Part shown: positions 1 through 7,917 of the stretch, one piece after another
Position numbering within the stretch: position 1 is the first letter of the stretch
Layout of the letters: every line of letters starts with the position of its first letter
Assembly: GCA_937894795.1 (NCBI GenBank)
Contig: CALCQV010000156.1
Coordinates: 1 to 14,342 of the forward strand
Reading direction: 5' to 3'
DNA: 14,342 nt
Source: an uncultured Bacteroidales bacterium
GTDB taxonomy: Bacteria; Bacteroidota; Bacteroidia; Bacteroidales; Lentimicrobiaceae
Notes under the pieces: generated by a model
What the model saw: only the letters and a program-made list of their open reading frames with translations
The model's database searches: none
Told to the model about the DNA's origin: nothing
Made by a program: the position numbers and the translations under genes

Positions 1-40
1 GAGATCTACACTCTTTCCCTACACGACGCTCTTCCGATCT
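1..40 (+). other. Illumina TruSeq (P5 side) adapter contamination
   Basis: These 40 bases match the 3' part of the Illumina TruSeq universal (P5) adapter and end in its diagnostic CTCTTCCGATCT. On the reverse strand this is the usual read-2 read-through sequence starting AGATCGGAAGAGC. The assembler therefore extended the contig into untrimmed adapter. Genomic sequence begins at 41. Any reading frame running through this stretch is artificial. Confidence 0.98.
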
Positions 41-1842
41 ATACTCTGCGTTACAATTTCCAGGTATCGGGCAATGCACACCACGATATGGAATTGCAAC
101 TGGTATTGGTCATAGTAGCCTCCGTTATAGCCTTTCTTGTTACCGGTCTGTATAAAGGAATACTCCGTCATACCGGAATCAGAGATGTAATTCAGGTATT
201 GAAGGCCATGATTATTGTAACCGGTGTATTGCTTTTGCAAAATGCCGCTGATAGTTACATGGTACATCCATTGCTGTCACATGTGCCATATTCCATCCTG
301 ATTATATTTTTCACCCTTGGGCTGGTATTGCTTATTTTCACCCGATTTGCCATCAGGCTTATATATTACTGGCTCAGCGTTAATGGAAAAGCTCAGAAGG
401 TGCTTATTTATGGGGCTGGTGCGGCAGGAATCATTACGAAGAATGTTTTGCACGGTGATCATGACAGGCGAGTGAAGGTTGTTGGCTTTATAGACAACAA
501 TCCGGGTAAGATCGGTAAAACCATAGAAGGCATTTATGTCTATTCCTCCGGTGTTCTGAATCCAAAGTTCCTTAAAGAAAAGGACATTAATGAGGTGATT
601 TTTGCCATTCAGAATATTGGATTGGAGAAAAGAAGAGAGCTCATTGAGGATCTGCTTTTAAGAACGCATCTGCAGGTTAAGGAAATTCCACCGGTGAACA
701 ACTGGATAGATGGGAAGCTGTCGGCGAAACAGATAAGCCGGGTGAAAATTGGCGATCTCCTGCAAAGGTCGGAAATCCACCTGAGCGATAAGAATATGCG
801 CGAACAGATTAAAGGCAAGAGAGTGATGGTTACAGGTGCCGCCGGAAGTATAGGCAGTGAGCTTGTAAGGCAATTGTGCCAATTGGAGGTCAGTCAGCTC
901 ATAATGCTGGATCAGGCTGAAACACCGCTCTTTGATCTGGAGATGGAGCTGAGGGAGAAATTCCCCGCCCTGTTGCCTGATTTTGAATTCGTCATTGCCA
1001 ATGTTGGCAATAAAATGCTTATGCAACGTGTATTTGAAGCCTTTAACCCTGAAGTTATATACCATGCTGCAGCTTATAAGCATGTGCCTATTATGGAGAG
1101 CAATCCCATTGAAGCAGTAAGGGTGAATATCTTTGGTACCAAAACAGTAGCTGACCTGGCATCACAATATAAGACAGAACGCTTTGTGATGGTATCCACC
1201 GATAAGGCAGTGAATCCAACCAACGTGATGGGTGCTACTAAGCGTGCCGCTGAGATATACATTCAGAGCCTCAACCACGAGAAGTCAAACAATACCCGTT
1301 TCATAACCACACGCTTTGGTAATGTGCTTGGCAGCAATGGTTCTGTTATTCCGGTATTTGAAAAACAGATTGCTGCCGGAGGACCGGTCACTGTGACACA
1401 TCCTGACATTACCCGGTACTTTATGACTATTCCGGAGGCTTGTCAATTGGTGCTGGAGGCCGGTGCTCTTGGAAAAGGTGGTGAAATTCTGCTCTTTGAC
1501 ATGGGTAAACCCGTCAAGATTGCTGATCTGGCGTATAATATGATACGACTTAGCGGTCTGGAACCGGAAAAAGATATAAAAATAGTCTATACAGGGCTGC
1601 GTCCCGGCGAAAAGCTTTATGAAGAACTGCTTTATGATATGGAGAAAGGACAGGCAACACACCACCCTAAAATATCCATATCAAAAGTAAGGTATAATCG
1701 CCTGGCTGATGTTATAGAGTCAATCGAAGATCTGTCGCATAGTATGGAGTCGGGCGATAAGATGTTGTTGGTGGCCAGTCTGAAAAAGATGGTACCTGAA
1801 TTTAAAAGCAACAACTCGGTCTTCCAAACGCTGGATAAATGA
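41..1842 (+). CDS. Membrane-bound UDP-N-acetylglucosamine 4,6-dehydratase family protein (PglF/WbpM/FlaA1-like), 5' truncated
   Basis: This is a large membrane-anchored short-chain dehydrogenase/reductase that makes 4-keto-6-deoxy nucleotide sugars for surface glycans. The usual N-terminal annotation would be the ATG at 88, but the frame stays open back to the adapter boundary. Codons 43-87 read TLRYNFQVSGNAHHD, which resembles the end of the first membrane segment in this family (an LRFNF-like motif), so the true start is missing. About 599 residues are visible. Numbered from the ATG at 88, there are about three hydrophobic segments (about 4-22, 37-52, 68-90). A first nucleotide-binding domain has IYGAGAAG (about 108-115). 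A second, catalytic domain has TGAAGSIG (249-256). The active-site stretch STDKAVNPTNVMGATKR has Ser370, Met381 and Lys385; Met in place of the usual Tyr of YxxxK is characteristic of this subfamily. The exact stereochemistry (retaining or inverting C5) is not decided. The next gene starts 18 bases downstream, so the two are probably cotranscribed. Confidence 0.93.
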
Positions 1843-1860
1843 GGCAGGGATGAACATTGA

Positions 1861-3582
1861 ATGCCGAATACTCCATTTGGCATTATAAATATAACAAAAC
1901 GCTTGTTTGTGAGAATTCATTTACGATACCAATTATTAATTTCGGCATTAATGGTTGCCGGGTATGTTGTATCACAACCCCTTACACTTCCATTTGAACA
2001 GTCGTTACGCATTGAGCAGGAGCGTGCCTTGCTTGATGATGGCAAGGTGTGGCATCCTGTATATCCTTTCAGGGTGGAGGTGGATGCTGATAATACAGTT
2101 TATAGTGATATAGAACCATTTGAGCCGGACAGTTCAGGCAGTCGTTTCAAACAATGGATGACCAGAAAGCTGTTTCATGAATCGTTGATCAGGATTGACA
2201 CCGGTGTATTCAAACTAAGGATTGACCCCATGGTCAGCTTTGAAGCAGGGAAACAACTGGCAGTTGGTCAGGCCGGTGATCCGGGAGATACAGGCAGTGC
2301 ACAGGTACTTGATGCCCTGGCCGGCGGTGATGGAAGGAACACATGGGTGAATACCCGTGGAATAAGGGTGGATGGTTCCATTGGCCGCCAGGTTGCGTTT
2401 CATACTGCTTTTTATGAAAGCCAGGCTGTATTGCCCACATGGCTGGATGCCCAAACAAGGAGTCTGCGGGTTGTGCCCGGCCAGGCTATGTATAAAGGCT
2501 TTAAGGAAAATGGATTTGATTATGCCTTTGCTGAAGGACATGTATCCTATTCCCCTTCCGGCTATTTCAATTTCAGGTTTGGACACGGTAAGAACTTCAT
2601 TGGCGATGGTTACCGTTCACTTCTGCTTTCTGATGCAGCATTCAACTATCCCTACCTGGCAATTAATACGCGCGTATGGAATATTGAATATGTGAACCTG
2701 TTCTGTCAAATGATGGACATTACAGCTCCCAAGAATGGTGCCTGGCAACCATGGCAAAAGAAATACACTACCACTCATTATCTAAGCTGGCATGTGCTGC
2801 CCTGGCTGAATATAGGACTCTTTGAATCCATTGTGTGGCAGGCAGCAGATTCAACCGGACAGAGAGGATTTGACATCAACTACCTGAATCCCATAATCTT
2901 TTACCGGCCTGTGGAGTTTTCGCTCGGTTCTCCCGACAACGCGCTGTTAGGAGGATCCATTAGAATGACTATCCGCAAAAGGAATATGGTTTACTTCCAG
3001 TTGATGCTTGATGAATTCAAGCTGGAGCATGTTCTCAAAGGCGATGGCTGGTGGGCAAATAAGCATGGTTTCCAGGCAGGGATCAAGAGCTATGATCCTT
3101 TCGGTTTACGCAACCTGTTCATCCAGGCTGAATATAACCATGTTCGTCCATATACCTACGCACACAATTCGGCTATACAAAACTACGGCCACTATAACCA
3201 GCCTCTGGCTCATCCTCAGGGTGCCAACTTCAGGGAGTTTGTTTTGATACTGGATCAGCGTGTACGTCGCTGGCAATTGAACTATAAACTGGTATATACT
3301 GCTTATGGTGCTGATACGGCAGGATTTAATTACGGTCACAATATTTACAAACCCTACTTAACCTATATAACCGAATTTGGGAATAAAATAGGGCAAGGCA
3401 TAAAGACAAATCTGGCCCAGCACGATTTTAATGCATCGTATATAGTAAATCCGGCCACCAACCTTAAGATTTTTGCCGCACTTACATTACATCACCGGTT
3501 TTCTGAGGTGTCAGATGACAATAATCTGTTAATAAGCATTGGACTGCGTTCGGCGATATTCAACCGCTACTATGATTTTTAG
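1861..3582 (+). CDS. RemB/Wzi-like outer-membrane beta-barrel protein (capsule assembly Wzi family)
   Basis: A 573-residue exported protein that I recognise as the Bacteroidetes RemB/Wzi-like family. Wzi of enterobacteria is an outer-membrane barrel that anchors capsule; RemB of Flavobacterium is linked to gliding. The N-terminus has a hydrophobic segment (about residues 24-38, LLISALMVAGYVVSQ) consistent with a signal peptide after a long basic n-region. A GTG at 1909 (codon 17, giving MRIHLRYQ...) would give a more typical signal peptide and is a possible alternative start. The body is rich in alternating aromatic strands typical of barrels. It contains family-like blocks including FRFGHGKNFIGDGYRSLLLS, INYLNPIIFYRPVEFSLGSP, GWWANKHGFQ and EYNHVRPYTYAH. 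It ends with a Tyr-Asp-Phe, an aromatic C-terminus common in outer-membrane proteins. It lies 18 bases after the dehydratase gene, which favours a capsule or surface-polysaccharide role over motility, but that choice is inference. Confidence 0.8.
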   Translation: MPNTPFGIINITKRLFVRIHLRYQLLISALMVAGYVVSQPLTLPFEQSLRIEQERALLDDGKVWHPVYPFRVEVDADNTVYSDIEPFEPDSSGSRFKQWMTRKLFHESLIRIDTGVFKLRIDPMVSFEAGKQLAVGQAGDPGDTGSAQVLDALAGGDGRNTWVNTRGIRVDGSIGRQVAFHTAFYESQAVLPTWLDAQTRSLRVVPGQAMYKGFKENGFDYAFAEGHVSYSPSGYFNFRFGHGKNFIGDGYRSLLLSDAAFNYPYLAINTRVWNIEYVNLFCQMMDITAPKNGAWQPWQKKYTTTHYLSWHVLPWLNIGLFESIVWQAADSTGQRGFDINYLNPIIFYRPVEFSLGSPDNALLGGSIRMTIRKRNMVYFQLMLDEFKLEHVLKGDGWWANKHGFQAGIKSYDPFGLRNLFIQAEYNHVRPYTYAHNSAIQNYGHYNQPLAHPQGANFREFVLILDQRVRRWQLNYKLVYTAYGADTAGFNYGHNIYKPYLTYITEFGNKIGQGIKTNLAQHDFNASYIVNPATNLKIFAALTLHHRFSEVSDDNNLLISIGLRSAIFNRYYDF

Positions 3583-3698
3583 CAATGAGCCCCGGTATGG
3601 AAGGAATTACACCCATGACGGGAAAGAAATAGGAAGATTACTTTCTTCATGGTAGTCAACACTTAATATCATAAACTGCAAAGCACCCATATTTTTTA

Positions 3699-3706
3699 TA
3701 TATTTG
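3699..3706 (+). promoter_or_regulatory. Bacteroidetes -7 promoter element before upp
   Basis: TATATTTG matches the Bacteroidetes -7 consensus TAnnTTTG exactly. No clear -33 TTG lies at the expected distance. Transcription would start near 3711-3714, leaving a leader of about 15 nt before the ATG at 3728. The element contains the TTG at 3704 that would otherwise extend the upp frame, so that TTG is very unlikely to be the start codon. Confidence 0.6.
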
Positions 3707-3727
3707 TGCAAACTTAAATGTACACTT

Positions 3728-4378
3728 ATGATCAGAAATATTGGTGCACAATCTTCTGTATTCAACCAGTACCTTGCGGAGATCCGTGATTCGGTTATAC
3801 AGACCGATCCCATAAGATTCCGCACAAATATGGAGAGAATGGCTTCCATTTTTGCATACGAGATCAGCAAGGAGCTTGCTTATGAAGTAAGGGAGGTAAC
3901 CACACCGCTGGGGGTGGCAGAAGTACCGGAATTAAAGGAATATCCTGTAGTGGCAACCATTTTGCGTGCCGGCTTGCCTATGCATAGGGGGATGCTTAAT
4001 ATTTTTGACAGGAGTGAAAATGCATTTGTTTCAGCCTACCGCAAACACCGTAAGGATGGCAGCTTTGATGTTCAGGTGGAGTATGTGTCTGGTCCGGAAT
4101 TAACTGACAAAGTAGTGATTTTAACTGACCCTATGCTTGCCACAGGTTCTTCACTGGTGCTTAGTTATAAGGCATTGCTTGCCAAGGGAAAGCCAAAGCA
4201 TACCCATATAGTTGCACTTATCGCCAGCATGCAGGGAGTGGAATACCTTAGGAAACATCTCCCTCTGAGTGATGTTACACTGTGGGTGGGTGCTATTGAC
4301 GATGAACTGACGGCACAGTCGTACATTGTGCCCGGGCTGGGTGATGCCGGCGACCTCGCCTTTGGAGCCAAGATTTAA
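3728..4378 (+). CDS. upp: Uracil phosphoribosyltransferase
   Basis: A pyrimidine-salvage enzyme that converts uracil and PRPP to UMP and pyrophosphate in the cytoplasm. The 216 residues match the usual 208-217. The PRPP-binding loop reads VVILTDPMLATGSSLV, close to the family DPMLATGGS. The C-terminal uracil-binding segment reads YIVPGLGDAGDLAFG. A conserved ILRAGLPM block lies in the N-terminal half. The chosen start is the ATG at 3728 (MIRNIGAQ); an upstream TTG at 3704 would fall inside the promoter element. It leads an apparent operon with the ABC permease 28 bases downstream. The partners have no obvious link to uracil metabolism, so the grouping may reflect shared transcription only. 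Confidence 0.95.
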   Translation: MIRNIGAQSSVFNQYLAEIRDSVIQTDPIRFRTNMERMASIFAYEISKELAYEVREVTTPLGVAEVPELKEYPVVATILRAGLPMHRGMLNIFDRSENAFVSAYRKHRKDGSFDVQVEYVSGPELTDKVVILTDPMLATGSSLVLSYKALLAKGKPKHTHIVALIASMQGVEYLRKHLPLSDVTLWVGAIDDELTAQSYIVPGLGDAGDLAFGAKI

Positions 4379-4406
4379 TTTGCTTAGCATTAATACTTTT
4401 AGTGAG

Positions 4407-5645
4407 ATGAATACACTGGTCAGGGAAAATATCATTGTGTCGATCGACTCCATTAAGTCGCACATGACCAGAAGTGTACTAACCATACTAATTATTGCAT
4501 TCGGGATAATGGCATTGGTAGGCATACTTACATCCATTGATGCCATCAAGTACTTTTTGGGTAAGAACTTTACCATGATGGGAGCCAATACCTTTACCAT
4601 ACGTAATATACAAAGCCGTATGGAGGGTGCTTCCAAACAGGCACTTGCCAAAACAAACCGTGTCATCAGCTGGCAGGAAGCCATGGACTTCAAGCAGCAG
4701 TACACCTTTCCTTCGCAGGTTTCTGTGTTTATGTTTGCCACCCATAATGCCACATTAAAGTATGGATCGAAGAAAACACACCCCAATGTTCCGGTAATAG
4801 GCACGGATGAGAATTATGTGCTGACATCAGGGTATGAACTTGAAAAAGGGCGCAATTTTACTCCCGTGGAGGTGTTTTATGGCAGTCACGCCGTGATACT
4901 CAGTGCCGAAGTGGCAAATAAGATATTCACGACAGGAACCGATCCGATTGATAAAGTAATCAGCGTAGGGCCGGCTAAATATAAAGTGATTGGAGTGCTG
5001 AAATCAAAAGGTGCAAGCCTTACAGGTGCCGATAATCTCTGTTTATTGCCGGTGACCAATGTCAGGCAGGTATATTCACGTCCGGATGCGTCGTTCCAGA
5101 TAAGTGTGATGGCTCAGGATCCTACCCAGCTTGATGCTGCCATAGGTGAAGCAAGTGGATTGATGCGTGTAGTGCGTGATGCCAGAACTACTGACGAGGA
5201 TCCGTTTGAAATAACAAAGAGTGATAACCTGGCCAATATGCTGTTTGATAACCTCAAATATCTCAGGCTCGCAGCCACAATTATAGGGATTATTACACTC
5301 TTTGGAGCTGCCATTGGATTAATGAACATTATGCTGGTTTCTGTTACAGAGCGTACCCGTGAAATTGGTATCAGGAAAGCACTTGGTGCCAATAAGCATA
5401 CCATAAGAAATCAGTTTCTAATGGAAGCCATAGTGATAGGACAGATTGGCGGTATAGCCGGAATAATACTGGGCATTGGCATTGGTAACATTCTCGCTCT
5501 GATTATAGGTGCCGGTTTTATTATACCCTGGCTCTGGATTATACTGGGCGTTACACTCTGTTTCCTGGTAGCCGTCATTTCAGGGCTTGTACCTGCATTG
5601 AAAGCAGCTTCCCTTAATCCCGTTGAATCACTCCGTTATGAATAA
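4407..5645 (+). CDS. ABC transporter permease, MacB/FtsX type
   Basis: A 412-residue inner-membrane subunit of an ABC transporter of the MacB/LolCE/FtsX (type VII) class, which couples ATP hydrolysis to work in the periplasm or at the outer membrane. It has one N-terminal helix (about 22-43), a MacB-like periplasmic domain (about 45-280), then three helices (about 286-310, 345-368, 374-398). The cytoplasmic coupling motif TERTREIGIRKALGA follows helix 2. The C-terminus PALKAASLNPVESLRYE is the classic FtsX-domain ending. The start is the ATG at 4407; upstream in-frame codons lie inside upp. No ATPase gene is adjacent, so the partner must be encoded elsewhere. The stop overlaps the next start by 8 bases, implying translational coupling. 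The substrate cannot be told from the sequence. Confidence 0.9.
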   Translation: MNTLVRENIIVSIDSIKSHMTRSVLTILIIAFGIMALVGILTSIDAIKYFLGKNFTMMGANTFTIRNIQSRMEGASKQALAKTNRVISWQEAMDFKQQYTFPSQVSVFMFATHNATLKYGSKKTHPNVPVIGTDENYVLTSGYELEKGRNFTPVEVFYGSHAVILSAEVANKIFTTGTDPIDKVISVGPAKYKVIGVLKSKGASLTGADNLCLLPVTNVRQVYSRPDASFQISVMAQDPTQLDAAIGEASGLMRVVRDARTTDEDPFEITKSDNLANMLFDNLKYLRLAATIIGIITLFGAAIGLMNIMLVSVTERTREIGIRKALGANKHTIRNQFLMEAIVIGQIGGIAGIILGIGIGNILALIIGAGFIIPWLWIILGVTLCFLVAVISGLVPALKAASLNPVESLRYE

Positions 5646-7008
5646 TGCGGATAATAATACAGCCCGTTCAGATATTCAGCATGAACAACGTAATGTTGAT
5701 CTCCTGGTGTATTCTGCTGGCATTACTCCTCGTCTGAAATACATAACCAAACTGGTACTTGGTGATCTGTTGGGACTAACATTCAGAATAACGGCAGATG
5801 TTGATGAATTTATCGGAAGCCATATTGCCCGTTTGTGTTATAACAGCCGTGCCATCACCAATAAAGAATGCCTTATTGTACCTGCCGGGCTTTTAAATGA
5901 GCGGGGTATTAACAATCACCAGATAAATGTAATGGATTTTGCCGGAACCAAGGCTCTGTTTCCCATTTATACCCGTGATACCTGTTTGCCGTTTGATATT
6001 TTCTCTGCTGCCTTTTATCTGGTTAGCCGCTATGAGGAATATCTGCCTTATATTCGTGATGAACATGGCCGTTTTTCAGCATTCTCATCACTGGCATACC
6101 AAAAAGGATTTCTACAGGTCCCTGTAGTGAATATATGGGCCAGGCAATTAGGCATAATGCTGAGGAATGTCTATCCGTCACTTCCGGTTCGCTCTCCGCA
6201 TTATAATTTCATCCCAACCATTGACATTGATGCGGCCTGGGCTTTCCGGCATAAAGGTTTTTACCGCAGTCTGGGTGGCTTTATCAAAGACCTTAAGGTA
6301 TTGGATATCGACAGCGTAAAGCGGCGTTACAAGGCACTGTTGAATAAAGATGATGACCCGTTTGACTCATACGGTTATATGCACGACATACACCGGAAAT
6401 ATCAGGTTAACCCTATCTTCTTTGTTTTGTTTGCCGGATATGACGAATATGACAAGAATACACCGGTCAACAATCTGTTGTTTCAGCGACTTATTAAATC
6501 ATTGTCTGATGAAGGTGAAGTGGCAATCCACCCATCCTATGCTTCGAATAAGCAAGAGTCGGTACTGCAGTCGGAAATTGAGAATCTGTCAGAGGTATTG
6601 CACCGCGAAGTCACATCGTCCAGACAACATTTTTTGAAATTGCACCTGCCTGATACTTACCGCAATCTATTGAGCCAGGATATTACCGATGATTACACAA
6701 TGGGATTTGCCGCACAAACAGGATTCAGAGCAGGGATTTGCACCCCATTTGAATGGTATGATATTGAAATGGAACGGACCACCAGCCTTAAAATTCATCC
6801 CTTTGCATTCATGGATGGAACATTGCGTGATTATCTGAAAATTGAAGCACATGAGGCAATGAACTATATCAGGCCACTCATTGAATCTGTACGCTCTGTT
6901 GGAGGTACTTTTATTAGCCTTTTCCATAATGAATCACTATCTGAATGGCGGAGATGGAAAGGGTGGCGACAGGTTTATGAAGAAATGCTTCAGGAAGGTA
7001 CACGATAA
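5638..7008 (+). CDS. Polysaccharide deacetylase-like protein (CE4/NodB-related fold)
   Basis: A 456-residue protein resembling Bacteroidetes polysaccharide-deacetylase family proteins with an extra N-terminal domain (about residues 1-180, of the DUF7033 kind). The NodB-like half begins at PTIDIDAAW, with Asp196 and Asp198 where CE4 enzymes carry their catalytic and metal-binding Asp pair. His298 in IHPSY may stand for the metal-binding HxxxH/S motif. Arg329 in RQHFLKLH stands near the RxP motif. His430 in SLFHNE fits the late catalytic His of CE4 motif 5. I see no signal peptide, so cytoplasmic action is likely. The start is the ATG at 5638 (MNNADNN), which overlaps the permease stop by 8 bases; a TTG at 5623 is a poorer choice. 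The substrate is unknown; a lipid- or sugar-linked acetyl group is plausible given the envelope context, but the divergent motifs leave activity unproven. Confidence 0.75.
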   Translation: MNNADNNTARSDIQHEQRNVDLLVYSAGITPRLKYITKLVLGDLLGLTFRITADVDEFIGSHIARLCYNSRAITNKECLIVPAGLLNERGINNHQINVMDFAGTKALFPIYTRDTCLPFDIFSAAFYLVSRYEEYLPYIRDEHGRFSAFSSLAYQKGFLQVPVVNIWARQLGIMLRNVYPSLPVRSPHYNFIPTIDIDAAWAFRHKGFYRSLGGFIKDLKVLDIDSVKRRYKALLNKDDDPFDSYGYMHDIHRKYQVNPIFFVLFAGYDEYDKNTPVNNLLFQRLIKSLSDEGEVAIHPSYASNKQESVLQSEIENLSEVLHREVTSSRQHFLKLHLPDTYRNLLSQDITDDYTMGFAAQTGFRAGICTPFEWYDIEMERTTSLKIHPFAFMDGTLRDYLKIEAHEAMNYIRPLIESVRSVGGTFISLFHNESLSEWRRWKGWRQVYEEMLQEGTR

Positions 7009-7023
7009 TTTTAAAAAAGATTA

Positions 7024-7052
7024 TTGATTTACCTCTTTATTATATAATTTTG
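7024..7052 (+). promoter_or_regulatory. Bacteroidetes promoter before the acylphosphatase/NusG-like pair
   Basis: TAATTTTG at 7045-7052 fits the -7 consensus TAnnTTTG, and a TTG at 7024-7026 lies 18 bases upstream, near the expected -33 position. Transcription would start about 5-8 bases after 7052, giving a leader of roughly 15 nt before the ATG at 7073. It separates this pair from the upstream operon. Confidence 0.6.
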
Positions 7053-7072
7053 AGGCTAGTTAATCATTGAGA

Positions 7073-7375
7073 ATGAAAAAGAGATTAGAGATTTTAGTCA
7101 AGGGCAATGTACAGCGTGTAGGTTTCAGAAATCATGCTGCAGAAATTGCTGTGGAACTTGGTATTACAGGCAGCGCAGCGTATGTGGATCATGATATTCT
7201 GATAGAAGCTGAAGGTAATGCTGAACAACTTGATTCCTTTGTTGATTGGTGCAGAAAAGGCCCTGCAGGTTGCACCATTGAATCACTTGAAATTACAGAG
7301 ACCATTCTTCTTCATGATTCCAAATTTGTAATTGTTCATGGGCTGATCATTTCCAGTGAACACATTGCCCAGTAA
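7073..7375 (+). CDS. Acylphosphatase-family protein, catalytic Asn apparently replaced
   Basis: A 100-residue protein of the acylphosphatase family, small cytoplasmic enzymes that hydrolyse acyl phosphates. The substrate loop GNVQRVGFR (residues 11-19) is intact and supplies the phosphate-binding Arg19. In classical enzymes the catalytic Asn lies 18 residues after this Arg, in a GWVxN strand. Here the matching strand is GSAAY, so residue 37 is Tyr and the Trp of GWV is Ser. The rest (ILIEAEGNAEQLDSFVDWCRKGP) fits the family well, as does the length (family about 90-100). The ATG at 7073 is preferred over a TTG at 7067 two codons upstream. The NusG-like gene follows after 31 bases, so the two are probably cotranscribed. 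The protein may be inactive, use another residue, or bind acyl phosphates. Confidence 0.88.
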   Translation: MKKRLEILVKGNVQRVGFRNHAAEIAVELGITGSAAYVDHDILIEAEGNAEQLDSFVDWCRKGPAGCTIESLEITETILLHDSKFVIVHGLIISSEHIAQ

Positions 7376-7406
7376 TACAACTGCACAATTGTAAACAGCA
7401 TTAGCC

Positions 7407-7898
7407 ATGAAATGGTACGCCTTCTATACTAAATCACGGGCTGAAAAAACAAGTGCTGAACGATTGCAAAGAGCTGGTATTGAATGCTATTTACCTCTCA
7501 GAAAAGAACGGCGCAAATGGTCAGACAGGCTTAAGGTCGTTTCGTTGCCACTTTTCCCTTCTTATGTATTTGTGCGGGTTGAAGAACATCAGTTAAATAA
7601 AGCGCGTATTGAAGGAGGGCTTGTTGGCTTCATTACATTTGAAGGCAAGGCAGCCTCTGTTCCTGATGAACAGATTGAGGCAATACAAAGGATTGTGGCT
7701 CTTGAACAGGCATTGGAAGTTGTACCTGCTGATATGCAGCCCGGGCAGAAGATTGAAATTGCAGGTGGCCCGCTGATGGGTATTAAGGGTGAACTGGTCA
7801 GGCACCAGGGCAATCATAAGATGTTGGTACGCCTTTCGGAAGTGGGCCAGGGATTGCTCTTTTCAGTGGACACCGACTTGATAATCAGTAGCAGGTAA
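7407..7898 (+). CDS. NusG-like transcription antiterminator (UpxY type)
   Basis: A 163-residue NusG paralogue. The N-terminal NGN domain (about 1-100) opens with KWYAFYTKSRAEK and contains CYLPLRKERRKWSDRLK and LPLFPSYVFVRV, typical of specialised NusG factors of the UpxY/RfaH kind. A KOW domain follows (about 110-160), with PGQKIEIAGGPLMGIKGELV. In Bacteroides, UpxY proteins keep RNA polymerase from terminating early in capsule operons and are usually the first gene of the operon they control. Here the gene follows the acylphosphatase-like gene and ends 19 bases before a convergent gene, so no operon lies downstream for it to act on in cis. It might act in trans on the polysaccharide genes upstream or elsewhere. 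Confidence 0.9.
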   Translation: MKWYAFYTKSRAEKTSAERLQRAGIECYLPLRKERRKWSDRLKVVSLPLFPSYVFVRVEEHQLNKARIEGGLVGFITFEGKAASVPDEQIEAIQRIVALEQALEVVPADMQPGQKIEIAGGPLMGIKGELVRHQGNHKMLVRLSEVGQGLLFSVDTDLIISSR

Positions 7899-7917
7899 TA
7901 ATAAATGCATTGAAAAG

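Noticed and set aside
658..1083. A 141-codon minus-strand open frame inside the dehydratase gene, and similar antisense frames throughout
   Set aside because: They lie opposite strongly conserved coding sequence and resemble no known family.
3613..3652. An imperfect hairpin (CCATGA...TCATGG with inner GAAAG/CTTTC) after the RemB/Wzi-like gene
   Set aside because: The stem is interrupted, the loop is long and no T-run follows, so it is not a convincing terminator; it could be chance.
3704..3727. An upstream TTG start adding eight residues to upp
   Set aside because: The TTG is part of an exact TAnnTTTG promoter element, and family members start at the equivalent of the ATG at 3728.
4151..4804. 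A 217-codon minus-strand open frame across upp and the permease
   Set aside because: It crosses the junction of two recognised genes on the other strand and shows no domain pattern of its own.
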